From NCBI GenBank assembly GCA_026874595.1, contig CM049306.1, positions 54,962,019 to 55,026,018 on the forward strand: 64,000 nt of DNA. The letters are read 5' to 3'. This document shows, piece by piece, positions 12,063 through 23,869 of the stretch. Under the pieces are notes generated by a model. It was not told the DNA's origin and searched no databases. It saw only the letters and a list, made by a program, of their open reading frames with translations. A program made the translations under genes and the position numbers. This stretch comes from Sipunculus nudus. Its lineage: Eukaryota; Annelida; Sipuncula; Golfingiida; Sipunculidae. The stretch's first letter is position 1, and each line of letters starts with the position of its first letter.

Positions 12063-14080
12063 TGGAAATACTTCAGCTGTATCCGCTTATTCATTTATTT
12101 CACCACATAGTTGAGAACGTCCATATCTATAACAAAATTAGAAGAGATTACTTTTTCTGATTTTTTGTCTGTCCATCTGAGATACATACACGCTTTCTAA
12201 TTTTAAACCCTTTAAACTCATTCATTTTTCGGTTGCCCTGCCAGGCCGTTTGTAATTTGTAATTGTAATAGTTTTCTGTTTAATTGTTTAATAAAACCTG
12301 ATCCCATGACCGATCGACGTAGCTGGATTTGGGAAATTCATAGCCGGTTCCTATCATTAACAGAGGGACGATCAGAGAACCGTAAATTAGTTATATAATT
12401 TTGTACCAGGTGGCAGTACCTATCATTAGTATTGCGATACAGCAAAACCGCACGAGAAGAAATCGTGAGTCAGTATGACATATTTATCGACTTGAGCCAG
12501 TCTACCTCATACCTAAACATCATATTTTATTGCTTTAGCTGATAAGACTTAGTCACTTAACTAATAAACCATTAGTATCTTGATGAAAATGTCACGATGA
12601 TTATATAAGACCATCCTTATGTAATAGCGAATCCGGGTGTGGGTTGGACATAACCTGCTGCTTAGAGCTATATTTAGCTGATGCTTGTGTCGTCACTTAA
12701 AGCCTGTGTATTACAGCTTGTTCCGTTTCATCAAGCGCCTCTGCTGATTTTTATCTGTTTTTTTTATAAATGGTGCTGTCCTACTTTGTGACCTTCATGA
12801 GGGACATGTGTCAATCACTCCACTTCAGAACCCTACGTAAATGTTTCTGTTCGTTAACTCTAGTATGTATTCGTAAGACTCATGATGTCTTTTTTCTACC
12901 ACTAACTGGTTTTGCATTATTCCAGCTTACTTTATATCTCTTGATGAATCTTTATAATCACATCCTCGAATGAGATTGAAAAAGCAGCTTACCCATCAGC
13001 CACAGCTTCTATAACTTCGGAAATGTTTTATTAAGAGAGAGCTAATAAAAAATGCTTAACTAGTTTTAAGATGTTTCCCCACAAAGATATGCATATTTTA
13101 GCATGTTATCTCATATAGTTTAAATATCGTAAATGTTCGTTTGTCATGCGTTTCTATGGGAAATAAATTTGCTTAAGAAATACTAAAAACACACGGACGG
13201 ACATGTATATGGACGTCGTTTTTACTCAAACCGAACCTCTTTCAGTTTGGCATTGGACCGGACCAACTTGTCTCAACTGTGAAACTTTAAATAAAAGTTT
13301 TTTTACATTTCAGGGAAACACCTTCTGTTTACAGTTGACATGCCCAATCATACTAAATATTACTTAATCCGGGAGGTCCTCAAGACAAAAGCACCCATAT
13401 TTATGTAATTGACGTTGAAACATTTCTTATCCGACGTACCTGAAGGGACTGCAATTTCCTATACGTTTAAACCTACGTTATATTTGCATGTAGAAACGTA
13501 GATTATAGGAAGATTTCAAAGCCCGCAAACCCTAACCAGTAGAGTCGTACTCTCGCCACCACGATTCTACACAGTGCGAGCATCATATATTAACATCTAG
13601 CATTGATGGCATTTATAATGTGCACAACAGAACATCTCCGGTACAGTTCACATTGGAAGCTTATTCTACTTCTATTTTGCGCTCCGCCAATTTATGTTTG
13701 CATTTAATGAACATTTGAATGATAAAAACGCGCTGTTGAAAGGAAAATAAGAGACAGAATAGCCCGTTTCAAGTATTAGTTCAGGGTAAAACATTGGGAA
13801 TTGTCTGATCAGTGAATCAAGAAAATATGCCTGTGGTTATGGTAACAGGCTTACCAAAGTGAAAACGTCCACTTAAATAGTCAATGATAAATTAAGAGGG
13901 TGCTATATACAATGGATAATGGGGTGCATATTATCATATTTTAAAATCTATGACGTAAATGGTGACGTTCTTTGACATTGCAATATATGCATGTTCGAAT
14001 AAAGCATTTTTATACACAATAAATGTATAAACTCTGCCCAAATCGAATGTTTAGCTTACTTATAACGCAATGAAGAAAGG

Positions 14081-14083
<3 letters not shown>

Positions 14084-14134
<51 letters not shown>
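14084..14134. repeat. (TA)n microsatellite upstream of gene 3
   Basis: About 50 bases of TA, some 200 bases upstream of the promoter module of gene 3. The tract is also present in copy B at 22,326-22,381 with a different length. Confidence 0.95.
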
Positions 14135-14140
<6 letters not shown>

Positions 14141-14296
14141 AATAATAACTGATAATACATCAAAGTGATCCCATCAAAACGGATTACATGTGGTGCCCAT
14201 TATTAAAAAAAATGGTTTCACGTTTTTAATTCCGGGTCAAAATTTAGACAGTTAAAAGGTTATACACGATATGAATAACATAACGGCTTTAAACAG

Positions 14297-14397
14297 CAGG
14301 AGCTGACAGCTTCCGGTGTCCTGGGAAATCCCCTACACGCCTCTGACTATCTTAGGACCGACCCGCTTGATGATTCAAGATAGCCATTCTATAAAAG
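14297..14397 (+). promoter_or_regulatory. Promoter module of syncollin-like gene 3
   Basis: CAGGAGCTGACAGCTTCC is at 14297-14314. GGGAAATCCC at 14323-14332 is a perfect match to the kappaB consensus GGGRNWYYCC. The TATA box TATAAAAG is at 14390-14397. The first element contains TGACAG, a known half-site for TALE homeodomain factors (Meis/TGIF), within the near-palindrome AGCTGACAGCT. A start about 30 bases after the TATA would leave a leader of about 105 bases. Confidence 0.72.
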
Positions 14398-14526
14398 AGC
14401 TCGCAATATTCTTTTCCTTCATTCTGAACCTATAGAGACGGGCGAAAAAGTCTATAATAAACAAAGTCATCACTGATACGTCATTAATTTACAAAACAAT
14501 TTCCGAAACTATTCAAGAGAGAGAGA

Positions 14527-14979
14527 ATGACCATGGCCATCCTGAAACCAAACAGTTTGCTTTGTGTGCTTGGGTTAATGTTTGTCTGCTTCATGTCTGT
14601 CAATGGGAGATGCCCCGCCCCTTCGGAGCTCCCGACTTCAATCGGTGGAAGAAAATACTGCGCCATCGCCTACCAGAACAGTCACCATGATAAAGAGCGA
14701 TCGTGTAATGGACGGACACGGCAGTTCATGGACGGGGACGCTGTGATGAAGCTCCAGGCAATGAACGACCAAATCTCAGCCATCGTGGTGCAACACGACT
14801 GTTGTTTGACAGTGTACCAGCATGCTGACAGGGCTGGAGACAAGAGAAACTTTAGACCGGGTACCCACATCCATCTTGCGTCGCTGAAGCGTGGCTTCTG
14901 GGGCTGGAACCACTGGAATGACGTCATATCGTCTGTGGACTGTGTCTGTGGACAGACCTGTGGGGGAAGACTTCACTAA
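14527..14979 (+). CDS. Syncollin-like secreted beta/gamma-crystallin-fold protein, gene 3
   Basis: A 150-residue single-exon gene. The signal peptide covers residues 1-27 (hydrophobic SLLCVLGLMFVCFMSV, cleavage near VNG). Mature cysteines are at 29, 45, 60, 92, 93, 139, 141 and 145. Greek-key motifs are NDQISA (80-85) and NDVISS (131-136). The tail is CGQTCGGRLH. Two in-frame ATGs lie at the start (14527 and 14533). The second has the better context (ACCATGG) and aligns with the start of gene 1, so the real product may be 148 residues. The 5' half of the CDS is nearly identical in nucleotides to gene 1, while the 3' half differs more. The family link to syncollin is as for gene 1. The gene lies in copy A of the 8.2-kb duplication; its twin at 22,772 differs by one residue (His54 to Asn). 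Confidence 0.9.
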   Translation: MTMAILKPNSLLCVLGLMFVCFMSVNGRCPAPSELPTSIGGRKYCAIAYQNSHHDKERSCNGRTRQFMDGDAVMKLQAMNDQISAIVVQHDCCLTVYQHADRAGDKRNFRPGTHIHLASLKRGFWGWNHWNDVISSVDCVCGQTCGGRLH

Positions 14980-15609
14980 AAAGCAACTGAATGGAGGCAC
15001 TTCTTTACCTGGGACAAAGTTAACTATTCCAGTAATGATCCCATTTTGTAGATTACCGCCTGAACTGTACACATGAACATCTAGTAACAGACCGGTGCCT
15101 TTAACATTTTACAATGACTACAGGTAACCTCGTACTGAGTGTCCGTCAACTGTGATAATGGGTATAGTATTATATTTATACAGACTATGTTGTCTGTCTA
15201 TGCATTTTTTGTCTGATTCCACTTTAACATATAAATATTATTTATGTTTTTTTTATTATATTGTTTATATTATGATTTTATACTTTTTACTCGATACAAT
15301 ATTAAGCTAGTTACATTCCAATAACTTTATACTTAATAGTTGTTATTGTCACCGTGTGTTGTTTATTTATTTAAAATTAATAGTAGAAGGGGTATTTATT
15401 TTTCATTTCTATCTATTATATTTATATAATTAATATTTTTGTTGGGGACATTGTGAGATCCATGATAATATTCCATTTGCCAATGGTAGCAATGACGTCG
15501 CAGTTAATGATACAATATATTATATATGAAATATATCACAGATCTTATACATGACTTTTACATATTGTTTATCACTTAAGCGTTTTGCATAAACTTTACT
15601 AATTGAAGT

Positions 15610-15615
15610 AATAAA
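15610..15615 (+). terminator. Candidate polyadenylation signal, gene 3
   Basis: AATAAA about 630 bases after the stop codon, followed by a GU-rich stretch (TTGTGTTTGCCTG). It is conserved in the twin at 23,864-23,869. Other signals may be used. Confidence 0.45.
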
Positions 15616-15666
15616 ATACATGTTTCCTTAAATTGTGTTTGCCTGTTTTTCATGAATACGATTCAG

Positions 15667-15669
<3 letters not shown>

Positions 15670-15702
<33 letters not shown>

Positions 15703-15720
15703 GGAGAGACAGAGAGATAA
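15670..15720. repeat. GT/GA microsatellite, copy A
   Basis: A (GT)n run followed by a GA-rich run. It is also present in copy B (about 23,920-23,967) with changed lengths. Confidence 0.85.
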
Positions 15721-16920
15721 TGTGATAATTTGTCTGTACACTGCATTAAATGAATAAATACTTGTGTCAAGTCACTGAAGGAAGCTAAACTAAATATTCC
15801 ACTTTTTGTCCAAATTTAAGAAGTTAAGATAATGTATTGTGACTTTATCGAGGTGTACTTAACGATATTCAGAAGTATATGTTCCTGTTTCATAGATATA
15901 TCAATAATTTTATTTATTATGTTGCAAGTCAGTGTCCAATTCACAAGAAACTCCTGCCACGTTCGTTTACTCCTCGTACAATATAAAGAAGTGGCTGCGG
16001 GGATCTTGGTTAAATAAGTTTTAGAGTAAACGATCGAAAATAAGTCATGGATTCGATTCCCGTACGGGGTGTCCGACTTCTCTGTGTATTCATGTTCTGT
16101 CTCTCTATACAATAGACCAGTCTGTTCAATCATACCTCTCTCTACATAAGGGATATTATGTTATTTAATACGGGATTATTTACATTATTAGTTTTCATTC
16201 CTGAGACATAAACCACAAACTTATGTCACCCCAACCACAAATAACTCGGTAAGGATATTTTGGGCACACACTTGGCACGTGGTACACTTAGCACACAGAG
16301 GTAAAACCATGATCATACTATGAGGTGAATTGGTATATACTCTTAACGGTTCTCGGGCTCAAACATACCAAACCTTTTTTCTCTTAATCCAGCCATGACC
16401 TCCATCAGTCATTAGTATGCCGATATTGGTATCATCGGTTTCACGGGCATACTCTGTTTCTTTTCACACCTACCGTATTTATCATTTTAATGTTGTGTGT
16501 GTGTGTGTGAGCGGTGATTATATCGACCGTAGTATTTGGTTCCATTCCTGCTATGAAGTTCATAATGTTGAGAAAATATACTTGATCATTTATTTATAGT
16601 AATTCCTTTTATAGGATGTTTTGTCATACAATGATGTATATCGAAAAGGTGGATATATATATGCTACTCATTAGTGCATTTTATTTATAAACCATATTCA
16701 AATGTGATGTTCCGCCTTTCGTTCAAACACCTCGTGGGCACATGTGTGTCGCATGTTTGTCTGACCTTACACATTTTACAGGAGACTTGGGAGGTAGATA
16801 GACACACACATAGAAACAGAAACGGGCACATACATGGACAGCGATTCAAACCGGCATTGAGAAACTGAATTAAAGACAATTTTGATAAGTTAACGTTAGT
16901 TTATTTTCATGTCTCATGAT

Positions 16921-16950
16921 AAAAAAAAACAAAAAAAAAAAAAAAAAAAC
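16921..16950. repeat. A-rich tract, copy A
   Basis: A near-pure A run of about 30 bases. The copy-B equivalent (about 25,180-25,210) is broken by several C residues. A T-run follows at 17,263-17,280. Confidence 0.85.
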
Positions 16951-18609
16951 AGCCGAATGTGACTCCCGTAGTTATGGATTATTTCGGTTTGAAAGCAAGA
17001 ATATCCAGTAGCATTCGTGTTTATGTTTTACGCAGGTTACCTAGTAGATGTTGATGTTCGTTCTAACCTTATTACGCTCACCCACCGCATACAGCAGCAA
17101 GACGTTTATATAACCACCAAGGCGGGGATACAGGGCAAAGAATTTGCCGTGTAATGAGAGTGGGGTACTTAGGTTTCCAGGCTTGGTCTCCAAATTTCAG
17201 ATTTGGAATGCACTGCTATGGACCCTAAAAAGAACCAAAATAAGCAAATCTGGTTTCATTATTTTTTTTTTTTTTTTTTGCTTAACTATGGATATTTCAT
17301 TATATCACATATGAGCACGTGGGTACGGTATAAAAATAAACACTAGTGTTTTGTACAAAATGCCACACGTCTTCAAGTAAGAGGAAGGATAGAAAGGTCA
17401 CATCCGGAGTCAGGCAATTAGATACGAGGGTTCAAGAATAAGAACGGAAGGGTTGCGAAGGGTTCCGAAGTGGAACGGATGACAAACATGTCGAGGTCAC
17501 AAAGTGGGACAGCACCATTAGAAAAATAATGATATTGAGTTTTTTTATCAACAGAAGCAGGTCGTATACACAAGGAACACCGTCTTGTTGTATTGTTATA
17601 AAGAGAGCACACCTGAATCCGCTAAATTTAGCTATATGCAAGAAGCAATACACCCGACTTTTCTTTTATATAAAGGTGGTCTAACTGGTCTTCATCGGCA
17701 TTGAGTCTTTCGTAATAAGTAACATATAATAATATATCAGTGTAGTGACAATTATTTGGTTTTATAGTGAGATTTGATCTGTAGGTGTTATTTGTGGTGT
17801 TCATCTAAAGAAAGAGTTTTAGCCCCCATGGAGCTTAAGGAACAAATGTACAGGAAGTTTTTAAATTGAGTTGACTTCTATGTTTGTGTCTGAGACAAAC
17901 AGACACAATATCAAGAAACGGTGGACACATTATTAAATTTATTCGGGGGAAAAATGAAGATTCAGCAATGTTATACATGTATACAGAAATAAATCATAAT
18001 CAGGATGAGCCACACCATAAAAGTCTTGTATATTATTATTATTATTATTATATTAATTTTAAAAATACTATTACAAACTTTTGTAAATATACGTCCGTTT
18101 CGTATTTAACAAATGATCTGTACACGTCTTCACTAAAAGATATTTTGTACCTTAGCGTATTATCCGAAGTATAAACATATAACAATGGCGGTCCTGGTGA
18201 TTATTTAAAAAAAGTAACAATATCTGTGTTGTTAAATAAAAAAAACACACTTTAACCATTAAATCGGAAGTAACCAAACATTCTTACACCATATCATAAC
18301 TCCTGCAATTAAATGAGACCTAGATACTTAGGATCTGTGTTTCGGATACAAAACTTGGTTTGAAAGTTGTTTTGCAACATTGGTTGGCATATTTTATCTG
18401 TCCTAAAGGCCTTTTTGATTTACCAATTAAAGGTATACGGTAAGGCCTATCAATATACGCTTTGAATGAGTGGGATGATGAGAATGAAAAACAGTTACCT
18501 GCTAACCTCCAAGTAACAGGCATGCATTAATGCGAATAGTCTGCGATAAAGAGGATTACGTCAATATCTGCCAACACAAAACACACCTACCTACACACTC
18601 ACGACCATA

Positions 18610-18613
<4 letters not shown>

Positions 18614-18652
<39 letters not shown>
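18614..18652. repeat. (TA)n microsatellite, copy A
   Basis: A TA run within a TA-prone interval. The copy-B equivalent is at 26,869-26,905. Confidence 0.9.
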
Positions 18653-18655
<3 letters not shown>

Positions 18656-19017
18656 ACATATGCCCCAATAAATATTGAGGGAAAACTTTCCAAACACTTA
18701 ATATCTGGTAAGAAAAAAAATATGAAATAAATATATGAATATATCAGCCTTGTTTACATAAAGTTTCAGTACTGCACATTTTTATCTGGAGGTAACAAAT
18801 GATTGGTAAACTTTTCTCTAGTTTTCGGCTAAGATCTCTTAGGGAAGGTGCATGTGTACCCATGCAATTAATCAGGCAAACAAGTTATAACATGCAAACC
18901 TTGCTAGGTCTGGCGAATGGTTTGTGGCTGTACGTATTGAAATGTTTTTGTGGTGCGAGGTTTTTGATTTGACGGAATCATAATGTAAACAAATTGTGAA
19001 CATATTGAAATAACATA

Positions 19018-19131
19018 TTGTAGGTAAGCGATAGCGCTTTGTTCTCTTCCTCCGAAAGAATTCGGGAGCTCCGACCGGATTAGGAATCTGGTCTGCACTG
19101 ATACCAAGGAAACTACTAGGTGTAAAAACAA
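19018..19131 (-). pseudogene. Reverse-strand syncollin-like N-terminal remnant, copy A
   Basis: Read on the minus strand, this segment aligns without gaps to the signal peptide and first part of the mature protein of gene 3. SELPNSFGGREQSAIAY stands for SELPTSIGGRKYCAIAY, preceded by VVSLVSVQTR for MFVCFMSVNGR. Both cysteines in the region are lost (Cys to Phe and Cys to Ser), no ATG is present, and similarity ends after AIAY. It is an old inverted fragment, more diverged than any sense-strand copy. It predates the 8.2-kb duplication because copy B has it too. Confidence 0.75.
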
Positions 19132-20224
19132 AAACTATGAGACCGCAAACAAATTAAACCTTTATAGTTTTATGACTGGCAAAGTAACTCGGTAATGGTT
19201 TGGTAGGAAGAATCAGTTAGATGACTTAAACTTCAATAATAAGGAATGCTTTTGTGAGGTAGCCTACTTATACGCCTGTTTATGAGAAGCTTCTAGGCTC
19301 TTTTATAAATCCGATGGGTCCTCAAATTGACGTAAAAGTGAATATCCACATTAACGGAAGGTGCGGGCTGCTTTGTTTTTACACTAGACCTATTCATACC
19401 TTTCAGCTCTGACCCAAAAGTGAAAAGACAAAGGCCGTGTATTCTAATATGCATGCAACACGTGGCCTGTTTCAAATGGATCCCTTTGATGGTTCAATTT
19501 CTACTCTCACTCATTAATTGATATAATATAGAAGCTACAAATCAGCCATTTCAAACATTTTATGGTAAAATGAAAAAGAAAGTTATTTTTTTTTAAGTTT
19601 TAACACTCAAAAATAATAATATTTAAGAACTTTTTAGAAGCATATAGAGTTTATAGGGATATGATTCAAATATTGACCATATGTGAATAAAGAAAACAAC
19701 GGCACGCTTAAACCATTTTGCTTACGAATTCATCATTGTTACTAAAATGGGGCTTGTAAAATTTGAACTTAAGAGAATGATATCGGAATTTTTTTCTAAT
19801 TAACTGATTATACACCCTTTTTTTTTATCCCTGATGTCTAGTGTTAAGCTTGAAAAAACATACTATCAACGGACCGTTCTCAATATGGTTTTATCTTCTT
19901 TATAATTACTCATTATTCAAATGTTAATTATTGATAACATTTCCAACAATTCCATACAAAAAGTTCTCAGACCCTTAGGAACGTTAAGGCAAGTTGCACG
20001 TAAAAATTCGATTAAAAAGGGATATAAAAAGAGGTCATTCTTTGTTTGACGAATATACACGATAGCTCTCAAACTGGGACTGGAACATTTACAATGAGTT
20101 CCTGAGTTATGCAGAAAGATCACAAAGTAGAACAGAACCCGTCAAAACTTGAAATGACGCTTGATACATGTTTTTGAAAAAAGGAAGAAAATACGCATTT
20201 AAGAATGATAATCTTATTCAGATA

Positions 20225-20227
20225 ATA

Positions 20228-20277
<50 letters not shown>
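20225..20277. repeat. (ATA)n microsatellite, copy B
   Basis: A pure AAT run of about 53 bases just inside the duplication junction; expanded relative to copy A. Confidence 0.9.
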
Positions 20278-20279
<2 letters not shown>

Positions 20280-22325
20280 GATGATAATGGAAAAACTTCA
20301 GCTGTATCCGCTTATTCATTTATTTCACCACATAGTTGAGAACGTCCATATCTATAACAAAATTAGAAGAGATTACTTTTTCTGATTTTATGTCTGTCCA
20401 TCTGAGATACATACACGCTTTCTTATTTTAAACTCTTTAAACTCATCCATTTTTTGGTTGCCCTGCCAGACCGTTTGTAATTTGTAATTGTAATAGTTTT
20501 CTGTTTATTTGTTTAATGAAACCTGATCCCATGACCGATCGACGTAGCTGGATTTGGGAAATTCATAGCCGACTCCTATCACTAACAGAGGGACGATCAG
20601 AGAACCGTAAATTAGTTATATAATTTTGTACCAGGTGGCAGTACCTATCATTAGTATTGCGATACAGCAATACCGCACGAAAAGAAATCGTGAGTCAGTA
20701 TGACATATTTATCGACTTGAGCCAGTCTACCTCGTACCTAAACATCATATTTTATTGCTTTAGCTGATAAGACTTAGTCACTTAACCAATAAACCATAAG
20801 TATCTTGATGAAAATGTCACGATGATTATATAAGACCATCCTTATGTAATAGCGAATCCGGGTGTGTGTGGGACATCACCTGCTGCTTAGAGCTATATTT
20901 AGCTGATGCTTGTGTCGTCACTTAGAGCCAGTGTATTACAGCTTGTTCCGTTTCATCAAGCGCCTCTGCTGTTTTTTATCTTTTTTTTTATAAATGGTGC
21001 TGTCCTACTTTGTGACCTTCATGAGGGACATGTGTCAATCACTCCACTTCAGAACCCTACGTAAATGTTTCTGTTCGTTAACTCTAGTATGTATTCGTAA
21101 GACTCATGATGTCTTTATTTTCTACCACTAACTGGTGATGCATTATTCCAGCTTACTTTATATCTCTTGATGAATCTTTATAATCACATCCTCGAATGAG
21201 ATTGAAAAAGCAGCTTACCCATCAGCCACAGCTTTTAAATCTTCGGAAATGTTTTATCAAGAGAAAGCTAATCAAAGAATGTTTAACTAGTTTTGAAATG
21301 TTTTCACCCCAAAGAAATCCATATTTGAGCATGCTAATACATGTAGTTTGCATATCGTAAATGTTTGTTTGTCGTGCATTTCTATTGGAAATAAATTTGC
21401 TTACGGAATACTAAAAAAACACGGACGGACATGTATATGGATGTCGTTTTTACTCAAACCGAACCTCTTTCAGTTTGGCATTGGTGGACGACCTGAACAA
21501 CTTGCAAATTTGTCTCAACTATCAAACTTTAAATAAAAGTCTTTTACATTTCAGGGAAACACCTTCTGTTTACAGTTGACATGCCTAATCAAACAAAATA
21601 TTACTTAATCCGTGAGGTCCTTCAGACAAAAGCACCCATATTTATGTAATTGACGTTGAAACATTTCTTATCCGAAGTACCTGAAGGGATTGCAATTTCC
21701 TATACGTTTAAACCTACGTTATAGTTGCATGTAGAAACGTAGATTATAGGAAGATTTCAAAGCCCGCAAACCCTAACCAGTAGAGTCGTACGCTCGCCAC
21801 CACGATTCTACGCAGTGCGAGTATCATATATTAACATCTAGCATTGATGGCATTTATAATGTGCACAACAGAACATCTCCAGTACAGTTCACATTGGATG
21901 CTTATGCTACTTCTATTTTGCGCTCCGCCAATTTATGTTTGCATTTAATTAACATTTGAATGATAAAAACGCGATGTTGAAAGGAAAATAAGAGACAGAA
22001 TAGCCCGTTTCAAGTATTAATTCAGGGTAAAACACTGGGTTTGTCTAATCAGTGAATCAAGAAAAAAGGCCTGTGGTTATGGTAACAGGCTTACCAAAGT
22101 GAAAACGTCCACCTAAATAGTCAATGATAAGTTAAGAGGGTGATATATACAATGGATAATGGGGTGCATATTATCATATTTTATAATCTATGACGTAAAT
22201 GGTGACGTTCTTTGACACTGCAATATATGCATGTTCGAATAAAGCATTTTTATACACAATAAATGTATAAACTCTGCCCAAATCGAATGTTTAGCTTACT
22301 TATAACGCAATGGAGAAAGGAACGA

Positions 22326-22333
22326 TATATATA

Positions 22334-22381
<48 letters not shown>
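22326..22381. repeat. (TA)n microsatellite upstream of gene 4
   Basis: A TA tract in the same place as 14,084-14,134, interrupted once by a TT step. Confidence 0.95.
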
Positions 22382-22383
<2 letters not shown>

Positions 22384-22542
22384 AATAAATAATAACTGAT
22401 AATACATCAAAGTGATCCTATCAAAACGGATTACATGTGGTGCCCATTATGAAAAAAATGGTTTCCCGTTTTTAATTCAGGGTCAAAATTTAGACAGTTA
22501 AAAGGTTATACACGATATGAGTAACATAACGGCTTAAAACAG

Positions 22543-22643
22543 CAGGAGATGACAGCTTCCGGTGTCCTGGGAAATCCCCTACACGCCTCTGACTATCTTA
22601 GGACCGACCCGCTTGATGATTCAAGATAGCCATTCTATAAAAG
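22543..22643 (+). promoter_or_regulatory. Promoter module of syncollin-like gene 4
   Basis: CAGGAGATGACAGCTTCC is at 22543-22560, with one change (C to A) from gene 3 that breaks the near-palindrome but keeps TGACAG. A perfect kappaB match, GGGAAATCCC, is at 22569-22578. TATAAAAG is at 22636-22643. Spacing equals that of gene 3. Confidence 0.7.
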
Positions 22644-22771
22644 AGCTCGCAATATTCTTTTCCTTCATTCTGAACCTATAGAGACGGGCGAAAAGTCTAT
22701 AATAAACAAAGTCATCACTGATACGTCATTAATTTACAAAACAATTTCCGAAACTATTCAAGAGAGAGAGA

Positions 22772-23224
22772 ATGACCATGGCCATCCTGAAACCAAACAG
22801 TTTGCTTTGTGTGCTTGGGTTAATGTTTGTCTGCTTCATGTCTGTCAATGGGAGATGCCCCGCCCCATCGGAGCTCCCGACTTCAATCGGTGGAAGAAAA
22901 TACTGCGCCATCGCCTACCAAAACAGTCACAATGATAAAGAGCGATCGTGTAATGGACGGACACGGCAGTTCATGGACGGGGACGCTGTGATGAAGCTCC
23001 AGGCAATGAACGACCAAATCTCAGCCATCGTGGTGCAACACGACTGTTGTTTGACAGTGTACCAGCATGCTGACAGGGCTGGAGACAAGAGAAACTTTAG
23101 ACCGGGTACCCACATCCATCTTGCGTCGCTGAAGCGTGGCTTCTGGGGCTGGAACCACTGGAATGACGTCATATCGTCTGTGGACTGTGTCTGTGGACAG
23201 ACCTGTGGGGGAAGACTTCACTAA
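22772..23224 (+). CDS. Syncollin-like secreted beta/gamma-crystallin-fold protein, gene 4
   Basis: A 150-residue single-exon twin of gene 3, created by the 8.2-kb duplication. It differs at residue 54 (Asn for His) and by a few silent changes, for example the Ser33 third-codon neighbourhood. The signal peptide, eight mature cysteines and both crystallin-type motifs are intact. The second ATG (22778, ACCATGG) is again the better start and would give 148 residues. With an intact promoter module it is probably expressed, doubling the dose of gene 3. Role as for gene 1: a secreted, probably Ca2+-binding syncollin-family protein. Confidence 0.9.
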   Translation: MTMAILKPNSLLCVLGLMFVCFMSVNGRCPAPSELPTSIGGRKYCAIAYQNSHNDKERSCNGRTRQFMDGDAVMKLQAMNDQISAIVVQHDCCLTVYQHADRAGDKRNFRPGTHIHLASLKRGFWGWNHWNDVISSVDCVCGQTCGGRLH

Positions 23225-23863
23225 AAAGCAACTGAATGGAGGCACTTCTTTACCTGGGGTAAAGTTAACTATTCCAGTAATGATCCCATTTTGTAGATTA
23301 CCGCCTGAACTGTACACATGAACATCTAGTAACAGATCGGTGCCTTTAACATTTTACAATGACTACAGGTAACCTCGTACTGAGTGTCCGTCAACTGTGA
23401 TAATGGATATAGTATTCTATTTATACAGACTATGTTGTCTGTCTATGCATTTTATGTCTGATTCCACCTTAACATATAAATATTTTTACTCTTTATTTAT
23501 GTTTTTTTATTATATTGTTTATATTATGATTTTATACTTTTTACTCGATACAATATTAAGCTAGTTACATTCCAATAACTTAATACTTAATAGTCGTTAT
23601 TGTCACCGTGTGTTGTTTATTTATTTAAAATTAATAGTAGAAGGGGTATTTATTTTTCATTTCTATCTATTATATTTATATAATTAATATTTTTGTTGGG
23701 GACATTGTGAGATCCATGATAATATTCCATTTGCCAATGGTACCAATGACGTCGCAGTTAATGATACAATATATTATATATGAAATATATCACAGATCTT
23801 ATACATGACTTTTACATATTGTTTATCACTTAAGCGTTTTGCATAAACTATACTAATGGAAGT

Positions 23864-23869
23864 AATAAA
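23864..23869 (+). terminator. Candidate polyadenylation signal, gene 4
   Basis: AATAAA about 640 bases after the stop codon with GU-rich sequence downstream, matching the position in gene 3. Confidence 0.45.

Larger units (their letters stand above)
11953..20166. repeat. Segmental tandem duplication, copy A
   Basis: This 8.2-kb block is repeated head to tail as 20,167-28,543. The two run in parallel at offsets of 8,214 at the start, 8,245 at the gene and 8,375 at the end, with only a few differences per 60-base line by eye. The left boundary reads TTCATGTTTTTG, the internal junction GATACATGTTTTTG and the right boundary GATACATAGAAAC, so only CAT is shared at the breakpoint. Copy A carries gene 3 and a reverse-strand remnant. 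Microsatellites and small indels account for the length difference. Confidence 0.95.

Noticed and set aside
14776-15076. Frames of 98 (-) and 61 (+) codons overlapping the 3' end of gene 3 and repeated in gene 4
   Set aside because: They are shadows of the CDS and UTR of gene 3 and are not kept in gene 1 or copy 2.
16020-16080. tRNA-like GGATTCGATTCCCGTAC (also at about 24,300)
   Set aside because: Only a B-box-like word; no A-box at the right distance and no acceptor stem.
17418-17653. Minus frames kept in both duplicates (17,418-17,653 and 25,678-25,913)
   Set aside because: Conservation is explained by the recent duplication; no domain or codon pattern is seen.
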